Shown here: positions 17,144-26,793 of the stretch, piece after piece
Numbering within the stretch: the first letter of the stretch is position 1
How the letters are laid out: each line of letters begins with the position of its first letter
NCBI GenBank assembly: GCA_036567965.1
Contig: DATCTN010000015.1
Location: forward strand, 62,001 to 126,000
Length of the DNA stretch: 64,000 nt
Direction: 5' to 3'
DNA from: Candidatus Kryptoniota bacterium
GTDB lineage: Bacteria; Bacteroidota; Ignavibacteria; Kryptoniales; JAKASW01
Position numbers and translations under genes: made by a program
The notes under the pieces: generated by a model
The model's database searches: none
Seen by the model: only the letters and a program-made list of their open reading frames with translations
Told to the model about the DNA's origin: nothing

Positions 17144-18488
17144 CCCGGGCCGCCAAAGCCGCCAGGGTTCAGGTCTGTTCTCTCCTCCGAAGTCAGCAAT
17201 CCCGCTTGCCGAAAGAATCCGACCCAAGACGTTTGACGATTTTGTCGGACAGGATCATCTGGTCGGCAAGGATGGGACGCTTCGCAAGATGCTCGACAGC
17301 GGGACAATGCGCTCAATGATTTTGTGGGGACCGCCGGGTACCGGAAAGACGACACTCGCACGTCTTATTGCGGGAAAACTGCTGGCAGATTTCTTCCAGG
17401 TGAACGCGGTGTCATCGGGCGTGCAGGAGCTCCGCGAGATCATCGCGACCGCTGAGAAATCTCTCGAGGTCGGAAGAAGGACAATTCTCTTCATAGACGA
17501 AATCCACAGGTTCAATAAAGCTCAACAGGATGCGCTCCTCGAAAGCGTGGAGAACGGTTCCATAATCCTGATCGGCGCGACGACGGAAAACCCGTCGTTC
17601 GAAGTTATTTCCCCGCTCCTTTCCCGCTCACAGGTATATGTTCTGGAAATTCTCGCCGAGAAAGATTTGAGAACGATCCTCCGGCAGACGATAGCGCAGG
17701 ATGAAATAGTAAAGAAAGTTCAGGAGAGTCTCGGCGAAACCCCGATCCTCTCGCATGACGCCGAAGAAGAGATCGTTCGTCTATGCGGTGGAGATGCGCG
17801 GGTTATGCTGAACGCTCTCGAAGTCGCGATCGACCTTGCCGGAAAGAAGACTCCAGCTCAACTTGGAAAAGACATTATTAGAGAAGCTTACCAGATAAGA
17901 CATTATAAATACGACAGGACCGGAGAGGAACATTACAATTCTATTTCAGCTTTCATCAAGAGCGTGAGAGGGAGCGATCCCGACGCGGCAGTCTATTACC
18001 TCGCGAGGATGCTTGAAGCAGGCGAAGATCCGAAGTTCATCGCGCGCCGGCTGATCGTGCTCGCGTCAGAAGACATAGGAAATGCAGAACCGTACGCGCT
18101 AACGCTCGCGACAGCATGCTTCACGGCGGTGGATTATATAGGCATGCCCGAAGCCAGGATAATCCTTGCGCAGGCGACCACATATCTCTCAAGCTGTCCG
18201 AAGAGCAATGCGTCTTACATGTCAATCGAGAAGGCCGCCGGAGACGTGAGGGAACAACCTTATCTCCCGGTCCCGCTTCATTTAAGAAACGCGCCGACAA
18301 AATTGATGCAGGACCTCGGTTATCACAAGGATTATAGGTATGCCCACAGTTTCCAGGATCACTTCGTGGAACAACAGTATTTACCGGACGTACTCAAGGA
18401 TAAGCTTTATTATGAACCCACAGATATCGGAAGAGAATCGGTACTGAAGAAATATCTGGAATCGATCTGGAAAAAGAGAAAGAAATGA
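17109..18488 (+). CDS. rarA: Replication-associated recombination protein RarA (MgsA)
   Basis: AAA+ clamp-loader-like ATPase acting at stalled replication forks. Shows the family opening [20 protein letters not shown], Walker [12 protein letters not shown], Walker B/sensor [17 protein letters not shown], sensor 1 [11 protein letters not shown], and the C-terminal tetramerisation region ([17 protein letters not shown]; ending with LRNAPTKLM and the YLP motif). The start is chosen at ATG 17109 ([10 protein letters not shown]), inside the end of the ftsB-like gene (35-base overlap); a TTG at 17070 is possible. About 459 aa, as usual for the family. Confidence 0.95.
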   Translation: MVKKSSKWNQNNPGRQSRQGSGLFSPPKSAIPLAERIRPKTFDDFVGQDHLVGKDGTLRKMLDSGTMRSMILWGPPGTGKTTLARLIAGKLLADFFQVNAVSSGVQELREIIATAEKSLEVGRRTILFIDEIHRFNKAQQDALLESVENGSIILIGATTENPSFEVISPLLSRSQVYVLEILAEKDLRTILRQTIAQDEIVKKVQESLGETPILSHDAEEEIVRLCGGDARVMLNALEVAIDLAGKKTPAQLGKDIIREAYQIRHYKYDRTGEEHYNSISAFIKSVRGSDPDAAVYYLARMLEAGEDPKFIARRLIVLASEDIGNAEPYALTLATACFTAVDYIGMPEARIILAQATTYLSSCPKSNASYMSIEKAAGDVREQPYLPVPLHLRNAPTKLMQDLGYHKDYRYAHSFQDHFVEQQYLPDVLKDKLYYEPTDIGRESVLKKYLESIWKKRKK

Positions 18489-18513
18489 CTTGGTTTGAGA
18501 AAGGACTTTTTTG

Positions 18514-19461
18514 ATGACTTACATAATCGGAGTTGATCTCGGCGGGACATACATCAAAGCGGGAGCGGTAACGAGAGACGGAGAGATCCTGTACGAGACA
18601 TCGATACCTTCTCAAGCGGAAGTCAGTCCTCAGGCGGTGGTGGTGCAGATTGCAAAAGCAGTCGCGGCGGTGAAGGAGAACCAGGCGGGAAATCAACTGG
18701 AGGGTGTGGGGATCGGGTCGCCGGGGATGGTGGACCTCGACGGCGGGACTGTAAAATATCCGCCGAACTTTTCGAACTGGACGACCTTCAGGCTTGGCGA
18801 GGAGACCGCGAAGAAGATCGGCGGGCATGTGGAGGTAGAGAACGACGCAAACGCGGCTGCAGTAGGCGAATTGAAGTTTGGTGCAGGTAAAGGTTTGAAG
18901 AATTTCATTATGATCACTCTCGGGACCGGAGTCGGCGGCGGGTTCATAGTGGACGGAAAGGCGTTTAGAGGAGAGCTGGGAGGCGCGGGAGAAATCGGGC
19001 ACACCACGATCAATTTCGACGGACCCAAATGCAACTGCGGCAACCGCGGATGCGTCGAAGCATATGTCGGACAGCGGCATCTTTCACGTCGAGTCGGCGA
19101 GCAGTTGAAGTCGCATCCGGACTCGCTCATCAATAAAATGATCGGAGGAGATATCGAAAAGCTGGAGCCGAAAATCATCAGCGAGGCAGCTGCAAATGGC
19201 GACAGGTTTGCCCTCTCGGTCTGGAAGGAAACGGGTATGTACGTGGGTGTGGCGGTCGCCTCGGCTTGCAACTTATTCGATATAGGCACGGTCATCGTGG
19301 GAGGTGGAGTCGCGAATGCCGGTAAACCACTTTTTGATTCGATCGAAGAAACAGCAAAATGGAGAATGCTCCCGCCGCTCAGAGAGCGATTTAAACTCAT
19401 TCAGGCAAAACTCGAGAACTCCGCCGGAATACTCGGGGCAGCAGCCCTGATCGCGAAATAG
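18514..19461 (+). CDS. ROK-family sugar kinase (glucokinase-like)
   Basis: A 315-aa ROK protein. N-terminal ATP-binding motif GVDLGGTYIKAG, the substrate-side ENDANAAA segment, the GTGVGGGFIVDG loop with GELGGAGEIGHTTI (the catalytic-zone Glu-His), and the zinc motif CNCGNRGCVEAY are all present. No N-terminal DNA-binding domain, so it is an enzyme rather than a NagC-type repressor. Glucokinase is the commonest activity; ManNAc or fructose kinase cannot be excluded. The ATG at 18514 is preceded by a GAGAAAGGA ribosome-binding site, 25 bases after rarA. Confidence 0.92.
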   Translation: MTYIIGVDLGGTYIKAGAVTRDGEILYETSIPSQAEVSPQAVVVQIAKAVAAVKENQAGNQLEGVGIGSPGMVDLDGGTVKYPPNFSNWTTFRLGEETAKKIGGHVEVENDANAAAVGELKFGAGKGLKNFIMITLGTGVGGGFIVDGKAFRGELGGAGEIGHTTINFDGPKCNCGNRGCVEAYVGQRHLSRRVGEQLKSHPDSLINKMIGGDIEKLEPKIISEAAANGDRFALSVWKETGMYVGVAVASACNLFDIGTVIVGGGVANAGKPLFDSIEETAKWRMLPPLRERFKLIQAKLENSAGILGAAALIAK

Positions 19462-19510
19462 AATCGGGTATCATACTGGAAGGACCATCTCCGCAGGTTC
19501 TTGATCCATC

Positions 19511-22051
19511 GTGAAAGAATCTTTTATCATATTGCTCATTCTCATCGCTTGCTCATCCGGCAATGCGCAGGATACGACTGCCGTGAAACCAAAGGCTCCC
19601 GCCGACACTACGACTTCCAAGAACGACATCGATTCGCTCGTTACATACAGCGCGATGGATTCTGTGGTGTATTCGATCTCGACGAGGCAAATGATACTCT
19701 ACAAAAAGGGGGACATGAAATACAAGGATTTCAAGCTCGACGCGGGAGAGATCAACATCAACTGGGACACATCGATCCTTACGGCGGAAGGTATTAAGGA
19801 CACATCCGACAAGACCGTGGAGGAACCGATATTCAACGACGCGGGAGAAGTGTATCAGGGATCCCACGTCACGTATGATTTCAAAACACAGAGAGGGCGC
19901 GTGAACGTCGCGAACACGGAGATCGATAAGAACTATTACCACGGCCAGTATGTCAAGAAATTCGCAAAAGATGTCCTCTATGTCGACAACGGAAGATTTA
20001 CCACCTGCGATAAGACAGATCCTGATTTTTATTTTCAGAGCTCCAGGATGAAGCTGGTAGTGAACGACCGGATCGTGGCGGAGCCGATCATCTTTTATAT
20101 ACAGGGCGTCCCTATATTCGCACTTCCCTTCGGAGTTTTTCCCAGCAAGGCGGGCCGCAGGAGCGGGATCATCACGCCATCGTTTGGTGAGAGCGCGAAC
20201 AGCGGAAGATACCTCTCTCATATCGGTTACTTCTGGGCCATCAACGATTATTCCGATCTAACAACGACCGCGGACTGGTACACCAGAGGCGGATATGTGT
20301 TGAGAAGCGGTCTGAGATATTCGATGAGGTACTATTTCATCGGGAACATCTACGGGGCGTACAGCGACCGGACCACAGGTGAGCCGAGCGACCCGTACGT
20401 TAATCCGTCTTACCTTGGAAGGACTGAAGACAAGGAATGGAACCTACAGTTCACGCACGACCAGACTATCGATCCGGAGACTCGTTTAGTGGCGAACTTC
20501 AACATGAGTTCGGGAAACTATTTCAAAACCACCAGCTACGATTACAACGAAATACTTCAGCAGAATCTCGTTTCTGATGCTACCCTTTTCAGAACCTGGG
20601 AGGGTTCGGGCAACAGCATGTCGATCAACATTCACAGGGATCAGAATCTCCAGAACGGATCGATCTCGGCAAATCTTCCAAGTTTGTCCTTTTCGCACTC
20701 ACAGAGTTACCCGTTCAAAACCGCGGAGCATGAGAACGCGTTACCTGACCAACTTTCATGGTACGAGCTGATAGGATATTCTTATTCCGGGAGTTTTCTC
20801 AACACGACCGCCAAGACTTTCAATACCACGGATTCTACGTTTGACAGATCCGCATCGTACGGACTGCATCACTCGATTTCGATAAGTGCTGCACCAAAAG
20901 CAGGAGTCATTACCATTTCTCCGTTCGTTTCTTTTTCAGACAACATGTACCCTTCCCGTATGGTCGTCGGAAGCGACTTCATGAGCTATCAAGGAAGGGA
21001 CAGCACCGTATACGTGAAGCAGCGTGGCTTTTACAACGTCGGCTATTTCAACACCGGCGTCTCCGCGAGCACGAGACTCTTCGGAATAATGCAGCCGAAC
21101 ATCCTAGGGATAACGGCTTTCAGACATACGCTTCAACCAAGCCTGACGTTTACCTATCAGCCCGATTTCTCGAAACCGTTCTGGAATTACTATGGCCAAT
21201 ACACTTCCGTCGTCAACGGGAGCGTCAACAAGTATTCATATTTTCAGGGCTCGTCGTACCTATTCGGCGGTGCTCCTGCCGGGACCGGAGCTTCACTCGG
21301 GGTCGGGATCACGAACAATTTCGAGATGAAGACTCGCACGAGCGACACCTCGCAGGCCGAGAATAAAATTCAGCTCCTGAATCTCGGCATGAATTTCAAT
21401 TATAATTTCGCCGCCGACTCTCTGAGACTGTCCGAACTCGGTCTCTCATATAGGACTAACATCGCGAACAAGATCGACATCGGTGGAAGCAGCTCCTTCA
21501 ATTTTTACAAATTCGATCCTGGCATAGGTACACGAGTCAACCAGTTCCTATGGTCGAGCGGTCACACACCGGATATGACCGATTTTGAGCTTAGTGTATC
21601 GACGAACCTCCAAGGCCAGAAGAAAAAAAGGGAATCAACTCAGGCTCCTTCTGAGGATTCCGTCAAAGCTGAAAAACAGTACAATAACTTTTACCAACAG
21701 GTAGAGGAACCCGACCTGAACATTCCCTGGAACCTGAACCTGGGATTCGATTACGGCATTTCCAAATCCGATCCGAGATTTCCGTCGAAGCACGCCAGCT
21801 TGAGGTTCGATCTCGGATTCAACCTCACAGAAAACTGGAAGATCGGGTTCACCGGCGGATACGATATAATACAAAAGCAGGTGGAGGTACCGACAGTAAC
21901 GGTCTATCGCGATCTCCACTGCTGGGAGATGAACCTACGGTGGAACCCGATCGGGTACTATCGCGGTTTTAATCTTGAAATAAGGATCAAAGCTCCGCAA
22001 CTTCAGGATATAAAGATCACGAAGAGAGAGGATACGCTGGTTGGAGAATGA
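19511..22051 (+). CDS. lptD: LPS assembly outer-membrane protein LptD
   Basis: Outer-membrane beta-barrel (846 aa) that inserts LPS into the outer leaflet. A signal peptide (FIILLILIACSSGNAQ) precedes an OstA-like beta-jellyroll domain (about 45-210; SISTRQMILYKKGDMKY, YVDNGRFTTCDKTDPDFYF), then the LptD barrel, which begins after GVPIFALPFGVFPSKAGRRSGIITPSFG and is dominated by alternating aromatic strands to the C-terminus. PFGVFP...RSGI/LLP is the signature junction. The start codon appears to be GTG. The end overlaps the following acetyltransferase by 11 bases. The lptE homologue sits in a separate, divergent operon about 9 kb away. Confidence 0.93.
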   Translation: MKESFIILLILIACSSGNAQDTTAVKPKAPADTTTSKNDIDSLVTYSAMDSVVYSISTRQMILYKKGDMKYKDFKLDAGEININWDTSILTAEGIKDTSDKTVEEPIFNDAGEVYQGSHVTYDFKTQRGRVNVANTEIDKNYYHGQYVKKFAKDVLYVDNGRFTTCDKTDPDFYFQSSRMKLVVNDRIVAEPIIFYIQGVPIFALPFGVFPSKAGRRSGIITPSFGESANSGRYLSHIGYFWAINDYSDLTTTADWYTRGGYVLRSGLRYSMRYYFIGNIYGAYSDRTTGEPSDPYVNPSYLGRTEDKEWNLQFTHDQTIDPETRLVANFNMSSGNYFKTTSYDYNEILQQNLVSDATLFRTWEGSGNSMSINIHRDQNLQNGSISANLPSLSFSHSQSYPFKTAEHENALPDQLSWYELIGYSYSGSFLNTTAKTFNTTDSTFDRSASYGLHHSISISAAPKAGVITISPFVSFSDNMYPSRMVVGSDFMSYQGRDSTVYVKQRGFYNVGYFNTGVSASTRLFGIMQPNILGITAFRHTLQPSLTFTYQPDFSKPFWNYYGQYTSVVNGSVNKYSYFQGSSYLFGGAPAGTGASLGVGITNNFEMKTRTSDTSQAENKIQLLNLGMNFNYNFAADSLRLSELGLSYRTNIANKIDIGGSSSFNFYKFDPGIGTRVNQFLWSSGHTPDMTDFELSVSTNLQGQKKKRESTQAPSEDSVKAEKQYNNFYQQVEEPDLNIPWNLNLGFDYGISKSDPRFPSKHASLRFDLGFNLTENWKIGFTGGYDIIQKQVEVPTVTVYRDLHCWEMNLRWNPIGYYRGFNLEIRIKAPQLQDIKITKREDTLVGE

Positions 22052-22565
22052 CATAAAGATCCGTCGCGCGAAGGTGGGCGACGTACAGCAGATAGTCACT
22101 CTGATAAATTCATACGCCGAAAAGGGCGAGATGCTGTATAGGTCTCAGAGCCAGGTGCTCCAGCAGGTGCGGAACTACTTCGTCGCGGCAAAGGACGGAG
22201 AAGAGAAAGACTCGCCCGATCTGATTCTCGCGTGCGGCTCGCTGGACATTACGTGGAACGATCTCGCCGAGCTACGATCTCTTGCCGTCAGCGAAAGCGC
22301 TCAGGGGCGCGGTCTCGGGTCGCTTGTCGTGGAAGCACTCATGGACGACGCGCTCGAGCTCGGGTTGAAACATGTATTCGCTTTGACATACAAGCCTCAC
22401 TTTTTTGAGAGACTCGGATTCAAAACGATAGACAAGCAGCAGCTCCCTCACAAGGTATGGAGCATCTGCATAGACTGCCTGAAGTTCCCCGTCTGCGATG
22501 AGGTCGCTATACAGATAGAAGTTGAAGACTGGACAAAACGGAAAGTAGCTCCGGAAGCTAAGTAG
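22041..22565 (+). CDS. Short ArgA-like GNAT acetyltransferase
   Basis: A 174-aa GNAT protein. The acetyl-CoA pyrophosphate loop is SAQGRGLGSLVVEAL, and the C-terminus YKPHFFERLGFKTIDKQQLP, HKVW, then CIDCLKFPVCDEVA is the pattern of the acetyltransferase domain of N-acetylglutamate synthase (short ArgA type), which starts arginine biosynthesis. No amino-acid-kinase domain is attached. The TTG start is inside the end of lptD with AGAGAGGA upstream. The stop directly abuts the stop of the next, convergent gene (no intergenic base), which is unusually tight. No arginine genes are nearby, so the substrate is inferred only. Confidence 0.85.
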   Translation: MENDIKIRRAKVGDVQQIVTLINSYAEKGEMLYRSQSQVLQQVRNYFVAAKDGEEKDSPDLILACGSLDITWNDLAELRSLAVSESAQGRGLGSLVVEALMDDALELGLKHVFALTYKPHFFERLGFKTIDKQQLPHKVWSICIDCLKFPVCDEVAIQIEVEDWTKRKVAPEAK

Positions 22566-23681
22566 TTATTCCGCGGTTTCCCCGACCGCAATCGCGGCAA
22601 GCCTTCTCTTGCGCGACCTGTATGTCTCGATCCCGTAGACCATCCCGACCATCAGCGAAATCACCACGCAGGCAAGGAGAATCGCGATAAATGGGTTCGT
22701 GCCTTCGGGAATAAGCTGGTACAGTCCGAGATTTATCGGCGATCCATAGACGATCATGAGATGGACAACGTAGACTGTAAGCGAGCTCCGCCCTATCGCA
22801 GGCATGATTTTGGGAAATCGCCCGAAACTTAAACTGATGTATCCGATCGCGGCTGCGGCAAGTGTGATGAGTCCGAACCTCAGGAAATTTATCGCGGGGA
22901 GAACCCGCCAGAATTCGCTTTCAGGCGATACAAACAAAGTCTGAATCGGAAACGCGACCACGAATAGGGTGATAGAGGCAAGCGACGCCCTCAGGAAATT
23001 TCTTGAAAGCATCCTCCCGCGCTCATGCATGGGCAGAGATATTGAGGCCGCTCCAAATGCCGCGCCGGCAAAAAGATATGCCGAGAACGGGAAGAATGTG
23101 AAATACGATCCTGAACGGTACGTAAGGTAGGGATACAAGACCGGCTGCAGAAAATTTTCCCACTTCACCTGTTCCAGCAAAGGTGCGGCGACAAGCGACA
23201 GTACGGATGCAGCAACCAGCAGCCGGAGCAAGTTCTTCTCTCTTCTCGCGATCAGGGATATAATGAGGATTACGAGAAGCGAAAGCGAAATGACGTGAAG
23301 GGCATCGACGAGCGAGAATACCTTCCACTCGTCGGCGGTGACGCTCGAGGGGTTGTAAAGAATTTGTAGCGGCATGTGAAGCGCGTATCCCAGGAATAGA
23401 AGTATCGCGATTCTCCTGCTGCGGCGGAATTTCGATCTCCTCGAAATGGCGAGCATTCCCCCGTTACTTTTGACGGTTGCGACTATGAAGGCGAGACCCG
23501 CAGAAAAGAAAAAGAACGGCGCCGTGAGCCCCCGGCAAAATGTCCACAGCTGGAACAGTAAGCTCGAGCTGTCCTTATATATCGGACTAAGAACGGCGTC
23601 AACAGTGTGTCCTTCGATCATCAGAACCACTCCGAAGGCGCGAATTATATCCAGCAGAACAAGTCTATTACTTTTTTCCAT
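22566..23681 (-). CDS. DUF1624/HGSNAT-type membrane acyltransferase
   Basis: Polytopic membrane protein of 371 aa with about ten hydrophobic segments. The N-terminal RLVLLDIIRAFGVVLMIEGH followed by a first-loop His is the pattern of the heparan-alpha-glucosaminide N-acetyltransferase-like (DUF1624) family, which transfer acyl groups across membranes to sugars; TAPFFFFSAGLAF and SSLTVYVVHLMIVYGSP are further family-like segments. The C-terminal tail is basic (YRSRKRRLAA). The substrate is unknown; nearby envelope glycan genes suggest surface polysaccharide modification, an inference. It ends base-to-base with the convergent acetyltransferase gene. Confidence 0.78.
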   Translation of the reverse strand: MEKSNRLVLLDIIRAFGVVLMIEGHTVDAVLSPIYKDSSSLLFQLWTFCRGLTAPFFFFSAGLAFIVATVKSNGGMLAISRRSKFRRSRRIAILLFLGYALHMPLQILYNPSSVTADEWKVFSLVDALHVISLSLLVILIISLIARREKNLLRLLVAASVLSLVAAPLLEQVKWENFLQPVLYPYLTYRSGSYFTFFPFSAYLFAGAAFGAASISLPMHERGRMLSRNFLRASLASITLFVVAFPIQTLFVSPESEFWRVLPAINFLRFGLITLAAAAIGYISLSFGRFPKIMPAIGRSSLTVYVVHLMIVYGSPINLGLYQLIPEGTNPFIAILLACVVISLMVGMVYGIETYRSRKRRLAAIAVGETAE

Positions 23682-23804
23682 TTCGAATATTCAATCTAAG
23701 ATTCTGTTCGCATCACTTCAATGTAAGACGCAGCTCCAACGCTTTGGTTGAACGCTGAATCAGGAAATATCTTTCGCCCTTTGCCCTCTGACATGTTCAC
23801 GCGC

Positions 23805-23829
23805 AATTTCCCGGTCGATACCGGAAATT
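23805..23829 (-). terminator. Hairpin at the end of the thioredoxin-fold gene
   Basis: AATTTCCCGGT (23805-23815) and ACCGGAAATT (23820-23829) are complementary with one bulged C and a 4-base loop. The stem includes the gene's stop codon. There is no U-tract, so a structural 3' end or a weak terminator is the most that can be said. Confidence 0.4.
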
Positions 23830-24349
23830 ATTTCGCGTGGACTCCCTGAGAATCTAGATATTCTTTGTAACCCATCTTTTTGTATGCATCTTCGGCAATA
23901 TATTTCAACACGCCTATGAAAGTATCCGGCTTCATGTATCCCGGGGCCATCGTGATCGGGTGCCCGTTCGAATCCAGGAAGATCGTCGTTGGATAGCCAT
24001 CTACTCCAAATGCACCTGCGATTTGAGCTTGAGTAACTTGCTGCGAGTCAACAGTCTCTTTCGCGTCGCTCTCGGCGTTGAGTTTCACAAGAACGTAATT
24101 TGACAACAGGTAATCCTTCACGCCCTGATCGCTGTAGGTATCGCTTTCCATCTTCTTGCACCAACCGCACCAGTCGGTGTATACGTCTATGAGGATCTTC
24201 TTGTGCGACTCCGCGGCTTGCCTGATGCCCTCGGTATAATTAGTCCATCGGAGATCACCGCCGCTTTCTTTAACGGCATTCATTCTGGGTCCTGTGTTAG
24301 TAAAAAGTAGTGTAAAGCCACAGAGCAACGAGACTAAAGCTGAATTCAT
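23828..24349 (-). CDS. Exported thioredoxin-fold protein
   Basis: Predicted periplasmic thioredoxin-like protein, about 173 aa. The start is placed at the ATG at 24349 (MNSALVSLLCGFTLLF) because GAGG lies at good spacing upstream and the protein then opens with a signal peptide; a longer reading from 24418 would intrude into the upstream gene. The active site is WCGWCKKM, a CxxC of the Thioredoxin_7/DsbD-gamma style, preceded by KKILIDVYTD, and a cis-Pro segment follows (YPTTIFLDSNG). Likely role: disulfide reduction or isomerisation in the envelope. Downstream of the Eis-like gene on the same strand. Confidence 0.88.
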   Translation of the reverse strand: MNSALVSLLCGFTLLFTNTGPRMNAVKESGGDLRWTNYTEGIRQAAESHKKILIDVYTDWCGWCKKMESDTYSDQGVKDYLLSNYVLVKLNAESDAKETVDSQQVTQAQIAGAFGVDGYPTTIFLDSNGHPITMAPGYMKPDTFIGVLKYIAEDAYKKMGYKEYLDSQGVHAK

Positions 24350-24365
24350 TTCTGCCTCGACTTTG

Positions 24366-25580
24366 CTAAAAAATGTCGAACTGATATATAAACGGTGAAG
24401 GACCCCTGAAAAGTTCACTTATCTTCGCTGCAACTGCGGTATCGCCCCTGGCGAATCCGTATTTGAGGGCGTCCAGTGGATTTAAGAAGCCTGAATAAAT
24501 CTGGGAGAAGATCTCTATGTCTGTTTCGAACTGCGCAGGCTCTCTTCCTTCTTCCACGACAGTCTCACCGGAATGAAGGTGAACTTTGAAGACCCTCGAG
24601 TTAAGCTGAAGGTTGCCGTCGCTCACTTTCAGCACGAAATCCACCTGCGGTTCGAAGTTATGGTTCAACAGCTTCAGTGCAGCCGGTATGTTGATGACCC
24701 TCAGCATAAAGCCCGATGCAAGAGTCGCGAACGATTTGTATTCGAAAAAGAGTCGGTCGAAAGACTGTTCGCGAGGTTCCTTCAGGAAAATATGGACCGG
24801 GTAGTCATAAGGTGCGAGGAACTTGAGTCGCGTGATCTGATCTCCGAGCGCGCCGATGAAGCCCCAGAGCCCGCGGTGAGCGGAAGACTCGAGTCCGACA
24901 AACTCTTTTATGTTTATTACCGGCTCAGATGAAGAATCTTTGTAAAGCTCGTAAACAACGTAACCTTTTATCTCTCCGTCGTCATATACATACGCGTCCT
25001 TGAATTTCGGCAGCACAACGAGATCCCAGAAATTGTCGTTCCGCATTGGTGTGAACCGCCCGTGACGCTCGATGTATTGCTGAAGAACTCTCTTCACTTT
25101 CGATCTGTCCGACTTGACAAACGGGCGAACGTGAGATCGTTCCGCGAATGGGGAAATATTGTTGGGAGAGAATTCATACGAAAAGGTGTTCCCTACGTAA
25201 GCGTATCCGAACTTCTTGTAGAAATGGTGCTTGAAAGGAAAAAGCATCGAGATCGGGTAATCCATTTCATACATTCGCTTCAGAGCGTCTTGCATCAGTG
25301 TTTCGGCGATTCCTCCCCTGCGGGCTTCCGGCTGCACCGCGACCGCGGCAATCCCGGCCATAGGCATTCTCACTCCGAGCGAGCAAACCTCAAACGGAGT
25401 AATTCGCAAACAGCCGAGGACTCCTCCCGCCTTTTCTTCTGCGACGTACATATCTGAAAGCGTGTACCGAGGATTACTTTCGATGCTGACTCGTATGACT
25501 GACGTATCTTCAAGGAAGGACTTCGAAAGAAGTCCTGCAATCGCGTCCGCGTCGCCGCTGTTCGCCTGCCTGATTATCAT
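24366..25580 (-). CDS. Eis-like GNAT acetyltransferase
   Basis: A 404-aa protein built like the Eis (enhanced intracellular survival) family: an N-terminal GNAT domain (1-150; acetyl-CoA loop QPEARRGGIAETLMQDAL, then FPFKHHFYKKFGYAYVG), a central second GNAT-like domain, and a C-terminal SCP2-like domain (about 300-404). The C-terminal residue region ends FIYQFDIF, with the terminal carboxylate used as catalytic base in known Eis enzymes. Eis proteins acetylate amines, including aminoglycosides, but many environmental members have unknown substrates; resistance should not be assumed. The start overlaps the stop of the heptosyltransferase gene by four bases. Confidence 0.87.
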   Translation of the reverse strand: MIIRQANSGDADAIAGLLSKSFLEDTSVIRVSIESNPRYTLSDMYVAEEKAGGVLGCLRITPFEVCSLGVRMPMAGIAAVAVQPEARRGGIAETLMQDALKRMYEMDYPISMLFPFKHHFYKKFGYAYVGNTFSYEFSPNNISPFAERSHVRPFVKSDRSKVKRVLQQYIERHGRFTPMRNDNFWDLVVLPKFKDAYVYDDGEIKGYVVYELYKDSSSEPVINIKEFVGLESSAHRGLWGFIGALGDQITRLKFLAPYDYPVHIFLKEPREQSFDRLFFEYKSFATLASGFMLRVINIPAALKLLNHNFEPQVDFVLKVSDGNLQLNSRVFKVHLHSGETVVEEGREPAQFETDIEIFSQIYSGFLNPLDALKYGFARGDTAVAAKISELFRGPSPFIYQFDIF

Positions 25581-26671
25581 TCCGCCCCCTTGTTTATAGA
25601 AACCGCCTCCGTCTTGTCCAGGATGTCCCTCGTCGCCTCGTACACCCTTTCAACTGTAATTCCTTCTTCCTTTTCTCCGAACGTGCAAATATGCGGATCG
25701 CCAGGACATCTGAGCTGGCAGAACCCGTCAGGCGGAAGTATTACACTCGACCGGTTTCCTTTCGGTCCCCACAACTCCGGCGAGCAAGCCGTGAGCGGAC
25801 AGAACATCGACACTGTTGCGACACCAAGAGCTGCCGCGATATGCATCGGACCGGTGCTCGAGGAAACGAAGACACTTAGACGTGAGATTACTGCCGCCAG
25901 CTTTCGAATCGATAATTCGCCAAACGATGTTGCAATTCTTTTGCCGCTTTGACGGCTGAAATTTTTCTCGAGTGATTTTTCTTCAGGCGAGCCGGTCACA
26001 AGAACCTGGACATCATTATCTGCAAGTTTGTTCATCAACTCAAGATACTTCTCCGTATTCCAATTCGGCGCCGAGCGTCCGCTTCCTGGATGAATCCCGA
26101 CAATTGGCCGTCTGCAATCCAGTCTCTTTTCCTCAAGATATTTTACCGCCTCGTTACGTTCCGATTCATCCAGAAAAATTTCCAGCTTGATCGCTTGAAT
26201 TTTCCCATCGGTATTATTCGTCCCTGCTATTCTTCGGACAAGATCAAGCATATACTCGGATTCGTGGCGAAGAGGATTGTAATTATTTCTCGAGACACCG
26301 TGAGTAAACGTGATAACTTCGTAAAGAATGTGCCCGACCCCCAGACGGTAAGGTATCCCGGCGAGAAAGAGCATGTATGCAAGACGTTTTGTGGGCATCA
26401 GGAGAAGTGCGGTATCGAATTCGTACGAACGAATCACACCGACCTGCCGCCAGAAATCCTGCGGCCTGCCGAGCCTCGCGTCATCGTGAATAATCACGTC
26501 TATATTCGGATTTCGATATAGAAGCGGGCTCGTATATGAAGATACCATCGCTCCAATGAACGCTCCGGGGATCAAAGTCCTCAGCGATCGGTAAACCGGA
26601 GTGGACAGGACAACGTCACCGACCCTGTCAGGCCGGACCACGAGGATTCTCTTGTGATTTCTCTTGAACAA
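25577..26671 (-). CDS. Glycosyltransferase family 9 (LPS heptosyltransferase-like)
   Basis: GT9 enzyme, 364 aa, GT-B fold. N-terminal RILVVRPDRVGDVVLSTPVY is the heptosyltransferase opening, HESEYMLDLV the mid motif, and the C-terminal donor domain carries GIHPGSGRSAPNW and SSSTGPMHIAAALGVATVSMF, where ADP-heptose is bound. Works at the inner-membrane cytoplasmic face in LPS core assembly, in keeping with LptD/LptE here. The start is TTG (MFKRNHKRILVV) with no clear ribosome-binding site. A cysteine-rich stretch near the end (CQLRCPGDPHICTFG) is unusual for the core fold and may bind metal. Confidence 0.9.
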   Translation of the reverse strand: MFKRNHKRILVVRPDRVGDVVLSTPVYRSLRTLIPGAFIGAMVSSYTSPLLYRNPNIDVIIHDDARLGRPQDFWRQVGVIRSYEFDTALLLMPTKRLAYMLFLAGIPYRLGVGHILYEVITFTHGVSRNNYNPLRHESEYMLDLVRRIAGTNNTDGKIQAIKLEIFLDESERNEAVKYLEEKRLDCRRPIVGIHPGSGRSAPNWNTEKYLELMNKLADNDVQVLVTGSPEEKSLEKNFSRQSGKRIATSFGELSIRKLAAVISRLSVFVSSSTGPMHIAAALGVATVSMFCPLTACSPELWGPKGNRSSVILPPDGFCQLRCPGDPHICTFGEKEEGITVERVYEATRDILDKTEAVSINKGAE

Positions 26672-26793
26672 GGTCAGCTGATTCCGACTCGATACATTAT
26701 GATAATAAATATACGGATTTGGTGAGTATGATTCATCCGGATGGAAGCTTCCAGGAATTCCGTCGATGCAAACCCGATTGTTATATTTATCAC
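26672..26793. other. Divergent intergenic region, left part
   Basis: AT-rich spacer between the leftward glycosyltransferase and the rightward small-RNA promoter. A TATTATCATAATG-like AT run on the minus strand near 26695-26710 could serve the glycosyltransferase promoter, but no good -35 box is visible. No gene. Confidence 0.4.

Noticed and set aside
24366-25580. Aminoglycoside resistance gene (Eis)
   Set aside because: The fold is Eis-like, but resistance activity is not implied by family membership and no resistance context is present.
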